Shown here piece after piece: positions 1 to 8,504 of a stretch of 32,977 nt of DNA. The stretch comes from Treponema sp. (GTDB lineage: Bacteria; Spirochaetota; Spirochaetia; Treponematales; Breznakiellaceae): the NCBI GenBank assembly GCA_009781475.1, contig WQYB01000023.1, positions 1 through 32,977 of the forward strand, given 5' to 3'. The position numbers and the translations under genes are program-made. Position 1 is the first letter of the stretch. Every line of letters begins with the position of its first letter. The notes beneath the pieces are model-generated. The model was given only the letters and a program-made list of their open reading frames with translations. It searched no databases and had not been told where the DNA came from.

Positions 1-539
1 ACAGCTTCTACAGGAGTACCTATAAAAGCGTATCTTAAAGGCCGCTCAAGTGAAATCTGATTAAGCGGCAGGCTTCCTTCGAGCCTGAATGTCACATACA
101 ACCTGTTCGCTATTGTGTCGGTCATAAAATATCTTTGCAAGCGCTCCGGAGTAGCCATGAAAATGCCGTTAAAATCAACTTCATAAGAATCTGTTTTTTC
201 CAGTAAAACATTCATTTGATGGATTTCAACTTTAAACTCAATGCCAAAAAGTTCTGACAGCCACCGGCATAAATGGACAGAATACCCGCCAATTTGCCCG
301 TCACTTTTTAAAAACGCCTCAGTTGAAGGGATCATCCCATAAATAAAATACTCTCGTTCTTTTTTCAGTTTTTCAATAGCTTCGATTTCTTCGGGTGTAA
401 TACCTGGAATTTCATGAAATGATTTTATTGAATTAATATTAAATATTTGATCTTCTGTTTTTTCAGAGCAGGATAAAAAAGCGGCAACAATACATACAAG
501 AAATAACGCTGGCGTTATTCGCTTATAGATTGAGATCAT
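1..539 (-). CDS. Sensor-type lipoprotein with periplasmic solute-binding domain (partial, 3' end outside window)
   Basis: I translated this from the minus strand; about 179 residues are visible and the frame stays open to the window edge. The N-terminus has a hydrophobic signal and a lipobox ending AFLSC (Cys24), so it should be lipidated. From about residue 60 it reads like a family-3 solute-binding fold: Y-F-I-Y-G-M, then DGQIGGYSVHLCRWLSEL, then an ATPERLQRYFMTD segment. Spirochaetes often place this domain in front of histidine kinase or GGDEF modules, so the missing part may be a signalling domain (inference). Its ATG overlaps the stop of the upstream HD-GYP gene by one base (TAATG), which indicates translational coupling. 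It could also be a simple binding protein. Confidence 0.7.
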   Translation of the reverse strand, partial: MISIYKRITPALFLVCIVAAFLSCSEKTEDQIFNINSIKSFHEIPGITPEEIEAIEKLKKEREYFIYGMIPSTEAFLKSDGQIGGYSVHLCRWLSELFGIEFKVEIHQMNVLLEKTDSYEVDFNGIFMATPERLQRYFMTDTIANRLYVTFRLEGSLPLNQISLERPLRYAFIGTPVEA

Positions 540-1579
540 TATATTTCCACTTCAGAAAAATCTTTTTCACATTTTAAAAATATTTCCGCTAATTCCGGAT
601 CAAAATGCGTGCCTCTGGATTCATTGATAATTCTAACAGCTTCTTCATGTGAATACGCTTTTTTATACGGACGCTCGGATACAAGAGCGTCGTATACATC
701 AGCTATTGCCATAACTCTTCCCTGCAAGGGAATTTCTTCGCCTTTTAAAGCGCGAGGATAACCAGTACCGTCCCATCTTTCATGATGAGAGCCTGCAAAA
801 GATTTTGCGTATTGTAAAAAGTATCCGTCACCGGAATCCTCGATAATTCTGTCTATTATTTTTTCACCTTCAGAAGTATGGGCTTTCATCCTTTCAAATT
901 CATCATCTGTCAGTTTTCCTTTTTTGTTTAAAATCATATCAGATATAACTATTTTACCTATATCATGCAATCGGGCTGAAGAAGCTACAAGCTCCACATT
1001 CCAGTCACTTATTTCCCTTGTGTATACGCCGTATTCAGCCATTGTGTTCAAAAGAATTCTTATAAACTTTGTGGTGCGTTCAACATGATGACCTGTCAAT
1101 TTATCACGGTTTTCTACCATAGTTGCCAAAACCGACGCCATGGAGTTTTGCAGCTTTACAAGACGTTCTGTGCGAAACCGCAGCATTTGGTTTCTTTCCT
1201 GGATTATATCTTCGACATTAAGCTGCGTTTTTATACGGTTTATAAGGACTGCTTTTGAAAACGGCTTGGAAATGAAATCTGCAACCCCCATTTCAAAACC
1301 GCGGGCTTCGGTTTCAGGGTCATTTTTACTTGTTAAAAATATAACAGGGATTCCGGAATATCTTTTATCGGATTTTAGATACTTTAAAGCGTCAAACCCG
1401 CTTATTTCAGGCATCAATATATCCAATAAAATTAAATCTGGAGTAACATTTTTCAGCATTTCATACATTAATGAAGCAGACGAACAGGTATAAACAGCAT
1501 ATTTTTCTGATAATGCTGATTCTGCTGCCAACAAGTTAACATGGTTGTCGTCAACTGTGAAAATTGTTTTCATTAACAT
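539..1579 (-). CDS. Response regulator with HD-GYP domain (c-di-GMP phosphodiesterase, RpfG type)
   Basis: This 346-residue protein has an N-terminal receiver domain (about 1-120) with the acidic pair D10/D11, the phospho-acceptor D53 in LLDILMP, and the conserved K105 of the SKPF motif. A short helical linker leads to an HD-GYP domain (about 145-340) with HHVERT, the HD pair in LHDIGK (205-209) and HHERWDGTGYP (265-275). All hallmark metal and GYP residues are present, so it is probably an active cyclic-di-GMP hydrolase controlled by phosphorylation. The stop codon overlaps the start of the downstream sensor lipoprotein, so the two probably form one signalling unit. The start is the first in-frame ATG; an internal ATG two codons later is equally possible. 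Confidence 0.92.
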   Translation of the reverse strand: MLMKTIFTVDDNHVNLLAAESALSEKYAVYTCSSASLMYEMLKNVTPDLILLDILMPEISGFDALKYLKSDKRYSGIPVIFLTSKNDPETEARGFEMGVADFISKPFSKAVLINRIKTQLNVEDIIQERNQMLRFRTERLVKLQNSMASVLATMVENRDKLTGHHVERTTKFIRILLNTMAEYGVYTREISDWNVELVASSARLHDIGKIVISDMILNKKGKLTDDEFERMKAHTSEGEKIIDRIIEDSGDGYFLQYAKSFAGSHHERWDGTGYPRALKGEEIPLQGRVMAIADVYDALVSERPYKKAYSHEEAVRIINESRGTHFDPELAEIFLKCEKDFSEVEI

Positions 1580-1620
1580 TCATTATATAGGAAATTTGCT
1601 CTTTTTACAATAATACGAAC

Positions 1621-1655
1621 AAAAAAAACGCTCCGTCTTTTAAAGACAGAGCGTT
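1621..1655 (-). terminator. Rho-independent terminator
   Basis: An inverted repeat pairs AACGCTC (1627-1633) with GAGCGTT (1649-1655), with an inner GTCTT/AAGAC stem and a three-base loop. Read on the minus strand, the hairpin is followed by a run of about eight T. It lies just after the secreted-protein gene at 1701-2222 and should end that transcript before the HD-GYP operon begins. Confidence 0.8.
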
Positions 1656-1700
1656 CAAATCTAAAATAAACAGTTCTTGTAGTCTTAATTCCAATCTGTT

Positions 1701-2222
1701 TTATTTACATCCGCATGTACATCTTTCCCTTTCATGCCCATTTCTTCTGTTTGAAGGGTTATTTCGTCTTTGACCATCATTATCTGGTCTAGTTCTTTCC
1801 TGGCGTCGGTTTAATTCATGATTTCTTAACTGAGGGTTTATTTGTCCCATACGAGCCCTATTATTAAACTCAATAGTTTTTCCTTCAATTACCATTTTAA
1901 CAGGATGAACAAAGTTCCTGACTCCAAAACCTTCGATAGAAACTGTAGCGCCTTCTTTTACTTCACTAATAAAACCGGCAAAACGGTTTAAAACCGGAAC
2001 AAAATGAATTGTATCGCCGCTTTTTACTGCGATAAATCCCCTTTCCAGTACCAGAATTCCATCAATTGTAACGGGATTTACCTGACGCCTGTCTTGTGTT
2101 TCGCTTCTTTGGGGACGAGGGGTTCTGTCTTGTCTGTTTTCCCTGTTCTGACGGGTAGATTCCTGAGCGAATAAACCTCCGATTAATACAGTAATAAAAA
2201 GAATTAAAAATAATTTTTTCAC
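1701..2222 (-). CDS. Small secreted Arg/Asn-rich protein of unknown function
   Basis: This 173-residue protein starts with GTG, preceded by a strong GGAGG Shine-Dalgarno. A Sec signal peptide (about 1-19, ending LFAQ) is followed by a low-complexity stretch rich in R, N, Q and E. A compact, probably beta-rich core comes next (about 48-125, GILVLERGFIAVKSGDTIHF onward). Then there is a second Arg/Asn/Gln-rich tail, and the protein ends in a cysteine cluster, CTCGC. I recognise no family. The core may be a small beta-barrel; the basic tails could bind nucleic acid, polysaccharide or envelope (inference). It is a single-gene transcription unit with its own terminator. Confidence 0.75.
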   Translation of the reverse strand: MKKLFLILFITVLIGGLFAQESTRQNRENRQDRTPRPQRSETQDRRQVNPVTIDGILVLERGFIAVKSGDTIHFVPVLNRFAGFISEVKEGATVSIEGFGVRNFVHPVKMVIEGKTIEFNNRARMGQINPQLRNHELNRRQERTRPDNDGQRRNNPSNRRNGHERERCTCGCK

Positions 2223-2310
2223 AATAACCTCCGTATAGGAAATAAAATTTCCATTTAAATAGTTTCTAATTATATAACCAAAATTTTATATATGTGTTAC
2301 ACTTATTAGA

Positions 2311-2784
2311 GTGAAATATTATTACAATTACAGTAATAAATTCTGTAACCTTTTTATCATAGAAGAAAATAACACTATTCATAATGTTCGGTTTAAATTC
2401 GAAGAAAAATTATTTATTAAAAAATCAACAGAACTAAAAAAGCTACAAACTCCTTTAATAAAAGAAACAATAAAACAGCTTGATGAATATTTTAGCGGCA
2501 AGCGAAAAACATTTGATTTACCGCTTAACGCACAAGGAACGGAATTTCAAAAAAAGGTATGGCAGGTTTTAAAAGCTATTCCCTACGGACAAACATGCAG
2601 CTACGAACAAATTGCGATCAAAACAGGGAATCCAAAAGCGTGCAGGGCTGTAGGGCTTTCGAACAATAAAAACCCGATTGTTATAATAATTCCCTGTCAT
2701 CGTGTTATTGGAAAAAACGGAAAATTAACGGGTTACGCCGGCGGCTTGGAACTAAAACAAAAACTACTTGATCTTGAAAAATAA
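2311..2784 (+). CDS. ogt: Methylated-DNA-[protein]-cysteine S-methyltransferase
   Basis: A 157-residue DNA repair protein that transfers an alkyl group from O6-alkylguanine to its own cysteine. The C-terminal domain (about 76-157) is diagnostic: FQKKVWQVLKAIPYGQ, the helix-turn-helix segment SYEQIA, and the active site IPCHRVIG with the acceptor Cys129. The N-terminal half is short and divergent, as usual for Ogt/MGMT. The start is GTG; there is little Shine-Dalgarno signal. One oddity is CRAVG at 111-115, where many family members have ARAVG. It is divergent from the secreted-protein gene and convergent with the membrane-protein pair downstream. Confidence 0.93.
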   Translation: MKYYYNYSNKFCNLFIIEENNTIHNVRFKFEEKLFIKKSTELKKLQTPLIKETIKQLDEYFSGKRKTFDLPLNAQGTEFQKKVWQVLKAIPYGQTCSYEQIAIKTGNPKACRAVGLSNNKNPIVIIIPCHRVIGKNGKLTGYAGGLELKQKLLDLEK

Positions 2785-2792
2785 TTTGGAAT

Positions 2793-2940
2793 TTTATCTC
2801 GCAAAGGCGCAAAGACGCAAAGTTGTTGTCCGAATTCTTAATATAATAACTAAAAATACTTAAAGTAATACTTAGATTCCTAGTTTTAAAGCAAGATTTC
2901 GTACCTCTGCTCTGCGCCTCTGCGTCTTGGCGAGAATAAA
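2793..2940. repeat. Inverted purine-rich intergenic repeat (GCAAAGGCGC type)
   Basis: The left arm (2793-2822) contains CTCGCAAAGGCGCAAAGACG, and the right arm (2905-2940) is its imperfect reverse complement, ending TCTTGGCGAGAATAAA. About 80 bases between them hold no gene. It sits exactly between the convergent genes ogt and the 576-residue membrane protein, so it could act as a two-way terminator. It belongs to the same family as the elements near 8.1, 11.2 and 26.9-32.2 kb. Confidence 0.8.
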
Positions 2941-2953
2941 TTTCTAAATATTA

Positions 2954-4684
2954 CTAACTATGTTGGGCGGAAAGTGTTATAAGCGAGATGAAAAGCGTGA
3001 CAGCCAAAGCAACGATATAAATAATAATTGCCGCAGAAAAACCTGCGCTTATTACAAGCCAAATACCCAGTGTATTAAAAACAGAACGATACAGGAAAAC
3101 TAAACCGTGAAATATAACAGGTAAAACAGGCAATAATAAAACAAAAAGATAGCGGGGTTTTTGCCTTGCCCTGTAACGCCAGGCGATTATAATTATAAAA
3201 ATTGACAGCGGTAAAAAGAAAAGCGCAGAACCGAGCCGGTTTAAAATTTCCGCTTCAAAAATCTGATTTATATAACCGGCTTTTTCAAGAGATCTTGCCG
3301 CTGTAAAAAGTTCTCTAATCTGAAGATTGGAAAGCCCGCGCCTAACTTTGGAAAGAAGTAAAAACTCTTCAAAATCAATATCCAGTAATATTCCGCCGGC
3401 AGGTTCGCTTCCAAGCTGCCACTGGCTTCTAAAACTTCTGTCTTCGTTATAACGATCCAGCGCTTGAGTTAAAACCAGAATTTTCGGACTTTCGTCAAGC
3501 GTAAAGGGAAGCAGTTTCACATAACGGGCAGTACCGCTGGTTTTTAGGTTCATGTCATTGTCAAAACCCATGTAATCAAATCCAAAACCATAAGAAACAT
3601 CATCTGCCAATGTAAGACTTGAAAAACGCAGTACAACCCTGCCGTCTTCACTTGGAAGAGAAAAAACAGCGCCGTTTAAAATTTCGCCTACAGAAAGCTC
3701 AACTTCGTCGATAAAAAAGGCGGTAAGAGCGGCTCCCTGTTCGCTTGCTGCAAGAAAATTTACAGCATCAGGATCATTTGGAGTATGACCGATTAACTGC
3801 TGAAAAATATAGTAAGCCTGCACCCACTGACCGGTTTGCATTGCTTGATACCCTGAAAGTTTAAGATGATACAAATTAAAAATATGTGTTTCTCTTTGGT
3901 TAGGAGCCAAAGACGCGATCATGTCCCATGCTTCACTTTCCAATTGAGTGGCGGCGGCAACCTGCACAATGTTACGCTGTCCTGCAAGACGGATTGCCAA
4001 CCCTGCAAGCCAATGCGAGTCAAAATAACGCTCCTCGTCAAATGCTGTTTGAGCCATTGTCATTGCCATTGTAGCATCAATCGGCTGTTCACTGGATAAC
4101 GGATATATATCTATAGTGTAATTTTCCCTTCTTTCGTTTTCGCTTCTATCCAGATTTAAAGCAACATCCCTTTTTAATAATTCAAGTTCAGTGCTGTTAT
4201 GCCAAATACGATCACAGATCGCAAGAAACTGGGAAGCGTCAAACCATTCGCCGGCTCTTGCGCTTTCCTGCGCGTTGTTTTTTGCAAGCTGATAAAGTGA
4301 TCCTGTAAAGCGCATATTATCTTCATGATTTTTAACAAGAGGAGCTATAAGAAAGAAAATCAATCCATATATTATAGCGGCTGCAATTGCCGTAACGACA
4401 GAAGAAAGAAGACGTTTAAAAAATATTTCGGAAAAACTTTGGTAATTTTCTTCAAATGAAGCAAGTCCAAAAGGAATGACTAATGCAGATAACGCTAAAG
4501 CCGGAAACAGATTAAATATTTCCAAAAATCCCTGCATAAACCGCCAGCTTCCTGCGTACATCGGCAGCGGCGGCAAAGAAGACGGAAAAATAAAGCGGTA
4601 AAGTAAAATCAAAATAGAAGAAACTACGATATAAATTATAAATATATATTGGGGGCTGCGAAGTTTTTCCGTATTAATCATCAT
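2954..4684 (-). CDS. Large membrane protein of unknown function
   Basis: This 576-residue protein has about three transmembrane segments near the N-terminus (about 12-31, 55-75, 92-112) and about three at the C-terminus (about 485-570). Between them lies a roughly 370-residue soluble part whose first half is alpha-helical and resembles tetratricopeptide-type packing (about 120-310), followed by a more beta-rich segment (about 320-420). I do not recognise a family. The start MMIN is preceded by GGAGG, which lies inside the Arg-Arg codons of the upstream gene, and the two genes overlap by 11 bases. They are therefore very likely translated together and may form one membrane complex (inference). 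Confidence 0.75.
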   Translation of the reverse strand: MMINTEKLRSPQYIFIIYIVVSSILILLYRFIFPSSLPPLPMYAGSWRFMQGFLEIFNLFPALALSALVIPFGLASFEENYQSFSEIFFKRLLSSVVTAIAAAIIYGLIFFLIAPLVKNHEDNMRFTGSLYQLAKNNAQESARAGEWFDASQFLAICDRIWHNSTELELLKRDVALNLDRSENERRENYTIDIYPLSSEQPIDATMAMTMAQTAFDEERYFDSHWLAGLAIRLAGQRNIVQVAAATQLESEAWDMIASLAPNQRETHIFNLYHLKLSGYQAMQTGQWVQAYYIFQQLIGHTPNDPDAVNFLAASEQGAALTAFFIDEVELSVGEILNGAVFSLPSEDGRVVLRFSSLTLADDVSYGFGFDYMGFDNDMNLKTSGTARYVKLLPFTLDESPKILVLTQALDRYNEDRSFRSQWQLGSEPAGGILLDIDFEEFLLLSKVRRGLSNLQIRELFTAARSLEKAGYINQIFEAEILNRLGSALFFLPLSIFIIIIAWRYRARQKPRYLFVLLLPVLPVIFHGLVFLYRSVFNTLGIWLVISAGFSAAIIIYIVALAVTLFISLITLSAQHS

Positions 4685-5600
4685 CGTACCTCCTTCTTGC
4701 TACAAAATTTAAAAACGAATAAATATTTACAAGGATGCCGAATCCCAAAAAGAATAACGGAAGCGAATCAATACTCGATATAAAATTTCCCAGTAATGAA
4801 TTAATTGTAGCCATCATTTCCGGTCTATTGAATAATGTTATTATTGCAAGAACACCCCTAAAAGCCAATGCAGCCAAGAAAAGATTTGCAAGCGGCCATG
4901 CGCTGAATTTGACTGTGTAGGCAATTGAACACAATAAAAAAATTAAAGAGCCGACATAAACTAAATATGAAAAAAGCCCCTGATTAAATTTCTGCTGAAA
5001 CACTTCTGCGTTAAGCCGCAAATCTATGGAAATACTTCTTAAAAACCATGGGGTATCATCTGTAAAAGGAATGGAAGGAAGGCTTGTAACCGGGTTTGCA
5101 AAACTTAAACCAACTGATTGCTGATAAATAAGAGGCTGTCCCGGAATAGCTGTTACCCTGGGACCGCTGTGATCTGTAACACCATTTAAAAGAACAACCG
5201 CTGTTTCGTTTTTATCAAGGGAGTTTGTCAAAATCAAACCCTTATCCCCAAGCGGAATACCTGCAGCAAAGGGCGGCGGAGAAGCATTCCATCCCTGTAA
5301 AATAGTTGAAATGCTAAAGGTAAATAAAAATGAAAGCGACATAACGCAAATAAGAGTCATTATATAATAACAGTTTCTTCTTACTGCATAATTCATCGCT
5401 AAAATGATTGAAGAAAACAGTGATAAAGATAAAGCCCAGTGAGCGGCGGTTATAAACAAAGTAAGGGTAGTTTCAGGAGTTGGCGGCAGAATTTTTATCC
5501 ATTCAACACGCAGGGATAAAAACTTGAAAGCCGCTACCAGAAAAAAAGTAATGAGAAAAGTAAGGCTAAATAAGATGATTAATTTGGCTAATTTCCTCAC
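4674..5600 (-). CDS. Polytopic membrane protein of unknown function
   Basis: A 308-residue protein with predicted membrane segments near 7-29, 50-70 and 78-100 and a C-terminal group near 213-300. A loop of about 100 residues (110-208) includes a PPPFAAGIPLGDKGLILTNS stretch and probably faces the periplasm. No family is recognised. Its 3' end overlaps the start of the 576-residue membrane protein by 11 bases. The C-terminus RRRYDDD is highly charged and encodes the Shine-Dalgarno of the next gene. It is transcribed divergently from gpsA over a gap of 84 bases. Confidence 0.75.
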   Translation of the reverse strand: MRKLAKLIILFSLTFLITFFLVAAFKFLSLRVEWIKILPPTPETTLTLFITAAHWALSLSLFSSIILAMNYAVRRNCYYIMTLICVMSLSFLFTFSISTILQGWNASPPPFAAGIPLGDKGLILTNSLDKNETAVVLLNGVTDHSGPRVTAIPGQPLIYQQSVGLSFANPVTSLPSIPFTDDTPWFLRSISIDLRLNAEVFQQKFNQGLFSYLVYVGSLIFLLCSIAYTVKFSAWPLANLFLAALAFRGVLAIITLFNRPEMMATINSLLGNFISSIDSLPLFFLGFGILVNIYSFLNFVARRRYDDD

Positions 5601-5632
5601 ATTCTAAGATTATCACGGCATTAACAGTCATG

Positions 5633-5689
5633 TCCATACCTTGTAATATATTGAGAAAATTATTAAAACAAGTCATAATGAGGTATGGA
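5633..5689 (+). promoter_or_regulatory. gpsA promoter region enclosed by a 9-bp inverted repeat
   Basis: TTGAGA (5651-5656), 17 bases, then CATAAT (5674-5679) make a plausible sigma-70-like promoter only five bases before the gpsA ATG at 5685, so an mRNA from it would be nearly leaderless. TCCATACCT (5633-5641) is a perfect reverse complement of AGGTATGGA (5681-5689), which contains the ribosome site and start codon. If transcripts start further upstream, the start could be sequestered in a hairpin. Confidence 0.5.
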
Positions 5690-6749
5690 AGCAAAAATAG
5701 CGGTTTTGGGAGCCGGAGCGTGGGGAACAGCAATAGCGAAAGTTATTGCCGACAAAGGAAAAGAAGTTCTTGTCTGGAGTTTTGAAGAATCTGTCAGGGA
5801 CGATATTAATAATAACGGCTTAAATACAAGATATTTGCAGGGTGTAAAACTGCCAAAAACACTTAAGGCGACATCAAATATTGAAGAAGCTGCGGAAGGA
5901 AGACAATTTTTGATTTATGCTCTTCCGTCTTTATTTCTCCTTGATACATTAAAAAAATCAATTAATGTAAAATCGATTCGTGACGGTAAAACCACAATAG
6001 CGGTTATAACAAAAGGATTTTTACCCACAGAAAACGGACCTCGCCTAATCCTTGAAACAATGGAAGATTACCTGCCTGGCTTTTTCCGCCAATCTTTGGT
6101 TTATATATCAGGACCTAGCCATGCAGAAGAAGTATCCTGCGGAAAAATTACAGGGCTTATTGCAGCAAGTGAAAATCCAAAAAATGCCATTCGTTTCAGA
6201 GACCTTTTAAAAAACCCGCGCCTTTTGGTATATTCATCACTGGATGTACGCGGCGTTCAGGTAGCTGCGGCAACTAAAAACGTAATTGCGATTGCGTTTG
6301 GAATGCTTGATGCTTTAAAAACATCCGACAAAGCCGACATGTTCGGAGATGGAACAGAATCCCTTTTACTTGCGGCAGGTCTTAACGAAATACAGCTTTT
6401 GGGCAAAACGTTAGGCGCTACACACCCGGAAACATTTACATCAATTTCAGGGATAGGAGACCTTGATGTTACATGCCGGTCGGTACTTGGGAGAAACAGG
6501 CGTTTTGGAAGGGATATAATCGAAAAAAATATTTTAGACTCGTTTAAAAATATCGACGACATACTAAGCCGTATCGGCGAAATCGGATACCTGCCTGAAG
6601 GAGTTGCGGCAGCGAAACAAATCAAAGAGCTTGCAGAAAAACACAAACTGCGTATGCCTGTATCATTGGGGATATGCAACCTTTTAAACAAAGAATTAAA
6701 ACCTATGGAATTTTGCAAAAATCTGCTTGTAGATTGGGATATAAGATAA
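5685..6749 (+). CDS. gpsA: NAD(P)-dependent glycerol-3-phosphate dehydrogenase
   Basis: This cytoplasmic enzyme reduces dihydroxyacetone phosphate to sn-glycerol 3-phosphate for phospholipid synthesis. The 354-residue protein has the Rossmann motif GAGAWGTA (9-16), a second conserved lysine in VITKGF (K110), SGPSHAEEV (142-150), the catalytic lysine in AATKNVIAIA (K198), and GIGDLDVTC followed by GRNRRFG (256-275). Length and motif order match the GpsA family. The start ATG is preceded by GAGGT. The stop codon is followed directly by the ATG of ffh, so the two genes should share a transcript and are probably translationally coupled. Confidence 0.96.
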   Translation: MEAKIAVLGAGAWGTAIAKVIADKGKEVLVWSFEESVRDDINNNGLNTRYLQGVKLPKTLKATSNIEEAAEGRQFLIYALPSLFLLDTLKKSINVKSIRDGKTTIAVITKGFLPTENGPRLILETMEDYLPGFFRQSLVYISGPSHAEEVSCGKITGLIAASENPKNAIRFRDLLKNPRLLVYSSLDVRGVQVAAATKNVIAIAFGMLDALKTSDKADMFGDGTESLLLAAGLNEIQLLGKTLGATHPETFTSISGIGDLDVTCRSVLGRNRRFGRDIIEKNILDSFKNIDDILSRIGEIGYLPEGVAAAKQIKELAEKHKLRMPVSLGICNLLNKELKPMEFCKNLLVDWDIR

Positions 6750-8099
6750 ATGTTTGAAAAATTGACAGGAAAAATTACCGACGCATTTCGTTTTGTTACA
6801 GGCAAGTCCTCGATAACAGAAAAAAATATTGAAGATGCTGTTGAAGCCATAAAAATGGCTTTACTTGAAGCCGATGTAAACTTACGTGTTGTACGGCGTT
6901 TTGTAAACTCAACAATAGAAGAAGCAAAAGGCGAAAAAGTTTTACGTTCTGTAGACCCGGGACAGCAATTTATAAAAATCGTTCACGATAAACTTGTTTC
7001 CTTTCTTGGTGATGAAGATCCAAAAAGCCGCGCCTTAAAATTAAAAGGTCCTGATGTTATAACTACAATTTTAATGCTCGGTCTTCAAGGTTCGGGTAAA
7101 ACTACAAGCGCGGCAAAACTTGCTCTGCGTTTAAAAAAGGAAGGACGAAAACCATTACTCGTAGCTTGTGACCTTATTCGTCCTGCCGCTATGGAACAGC
7201 TTTTTGTTCTTGGAAATCAAATCGACATACCTGTTCACAAAGAAGACGGAGCGAAAGACAGCGTAAAAGTTTATCAGAATGCTCTTGGCTGGGCAAAGAA
7301 AAATCTAATCGACACAATCATCATCGACACAACAGGGCGAATGCAGATTGACGAACCGATGATGGAAGAACTTTCCCGGTTAAAAAAAGCTGCCAACCCG
7401 GATGAAATGCTTTTAGTCGCAGATTCAATGACAGGGCAGACTGCGGCGGACATCGCAAAAACCTTCGATGAAAAAATAGGTCTTACAGGCGTAGTATTAA
7501 GCAAGTTTGATTCTGACACACGAGGCGGAGCTGCTCTTTCTTTAAAAACAGTAACAGGTAAGCCGCTTAAGTTTACAGGCACTGGTGAAAAACCGGAAGA
7601 CTTTGAACCGTTCCATCCCGACAGAATCGCAGGGCGTATTCTTGGCATGGGGGACGTCGTAAGTCTTGTAGAAAAAGCGCAGGAAGTAATCGATGAAAAG
7701 CAGGCGCTTGAACTCCAGAAAAAAATGGAGAAAGAAAACTTTACACTGGAAGACTGGCTGGATCAAATTAAAGCAATGAAAAAAATGGGATCGCTTCAAA
7801 AAATGCTTGACATGATCCCGGGTATGCAGGGACAACTTAGCGAAGATGATATTAACAAAGCAGAATTAAAAAGCCAGGAAGCGATTCTTAGCTCGATGAC
7901 AAAAAAAGAGAGGGCTAACCATTTAATTATAGGACCTCCTCGGCGAGGCAGAATTGCAAGAGGCTCCGGGACATCGGTTGCAGAAGTTGCGCGTCTTTTA
8001 AAAAAGTTTGAAAAGATGCGAGGCATGATGAAAAAGATGGCAAAAGGCAACATGAAAGGAATGCCCGGCATGCCGAACATGCAAGGATTACAATTCTAA
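6750..8099 (+). CDS. ffh: Signal recognition particle protein Ffh (SRP54)
   Basis: A GTPase that with 4.5S RNA delivers nascent membrane proteins to the FtsY receptor. The 449-residue protein has an N domain (about 1-95), a G domain with the P-loop GLQGSGKTT (111-119), DLIRPAAMEQL, DTTGRM (193-198) and SKFDSDTRGGA (251-261), and an M domain (about 320-449) ending in a Met/Gly/Lys-rich tail (MRGMMKKMAKGNMKGMPGMP). Small departures from the usual consensus are DTTGR in place of DTAGR and SKFDSD in place of TKLDGD; both keep the key Asp. The ATG follows the gpsA stop with no gap. A palindromic repeat downstream probably ends the transcript. Confidence 0.97.
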   Translation: MFEKLTGKITDAFRFVTGKSSITEKNIEDAVEAIKMALLEADVNLRVVRRFVNSTIEEAKGEKVLRSVDPGQQFIKIVHDKLVSFLGDEDPKSRALKLKGPDVITTILMLGLQGSGKTTSAAKLALRLKKEGRKPLLVACDLIRPAAMEQLFVLGNQIDIPVHKEDGAKDSVKVYQNALGWAKKNLIDTIIIDTTGRMQIDEPMMEELSRLKKAANPDEMLLVADSMTGQTAADIAKTFDEKIGLTGVVLSKFDSDTRGGAALSLKTVTGKPLKFTGTGEKPEDFEPFHPDRIAGRILGMGDVVSLVEKAQEVIDEKQALELQKKMEKENFTLEDWLDQIKAMKKMGSLQKMLDMIPGMQGQLSEDDINKAELKSQEAILSSMTKKERANHLIIGPPRRGRIARGSGTSVAEVARLLKKFEKMRGMMKKMAKGNMKGMPGMPNMQGLQF

Positions 8100-8110
8100 A
8101 TAGTTTCTTT

Positions 8111-8216
8111 TTTAAAACCACAAACCCCACGAAACCGTGCCTGCGGCACGAACACGAACCCTTACTTCGATATATTATCTTCTTTCGTGATGGTTAGTGT
8201 GGTTCGTGGTAAAAAT
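8111..8216. repeat. Inverted CCACGAA-type repeat with nested micro-hairpin, likely bidirectional terminator
   Basis: The left arm begins TTTAAAACCACAAACCCCAC (8111-8130) and the right arm, TGTGGTTCGTGGTAAAAATT (about 8198-8217), is its imperfect reverse complement. The plus strand then becomes T-rich. A perfect 6-bp hairpin, CGTGCC-TGC-GGCACG, is nested in the left arm at 8136-8150. The element separates convergent ffh and the glycan locus, so it may stop both transcripts. Confidence 0.75.
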
Positions 8217-8228
8217 TTTTATTTCTTT

Positions 8229-8504
8229 TTATGAAATAATTTCAAATTGCCATAAACCTGTCTTGCCGTAAAACACAAGATACAGATCATGTACACCGCT
8301 TATATTTTCCATCTTGCACTGAGTATGTCCCCAGGATGCAAGTCTTCTAAAGCTGGTTTTGGGAAGCGGATAAAAAGATATATCCCCTGTAATTGGAACT
8401 TCCAGAGTACCAACTATTTTTCCTTCTGGTGAATCAATGCGGACTTCTATCTTGCTGCCGTGCGTTCCCTGTACAATCGAAGATAACTGTAATGTTTTTC
8501 CGTT
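8229..8504 (-). pseudogene. Readable C-terminal half of a CBM6 domain, cut off from the GH3 gene by an in-frame TAA
   Basis: In the same frame as the GH3 gene, directly after its TAA (8505-8507), 91 further sense codons follow before a second TAA at 8229-8231. The translation has the carbohydrate-binding family 6 pattern: NGKTLQLSSIVQGTHGSKIE, then VRIDSPEGKIVGTLEVPITG, then GVHDLYLVFYGKTGLWQFEI. The CBM6 start is still in the GH3 reading frame. No start codon or ribosome site supports separate translation, so this is the detached tail of a once longer GH3-CBM6 enzyme, unless the TAA is a sequencing error or is read through. Confidence 0.8.

Noticed and set aside
6257-6850. A 197-codon minus-strand frame opposite gpsA and ffh
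   Set aside because: It lies antisense to two clearly conserved genes, shows no family motif and is serine/phenylalanine-rich as expected for a shadow frame.
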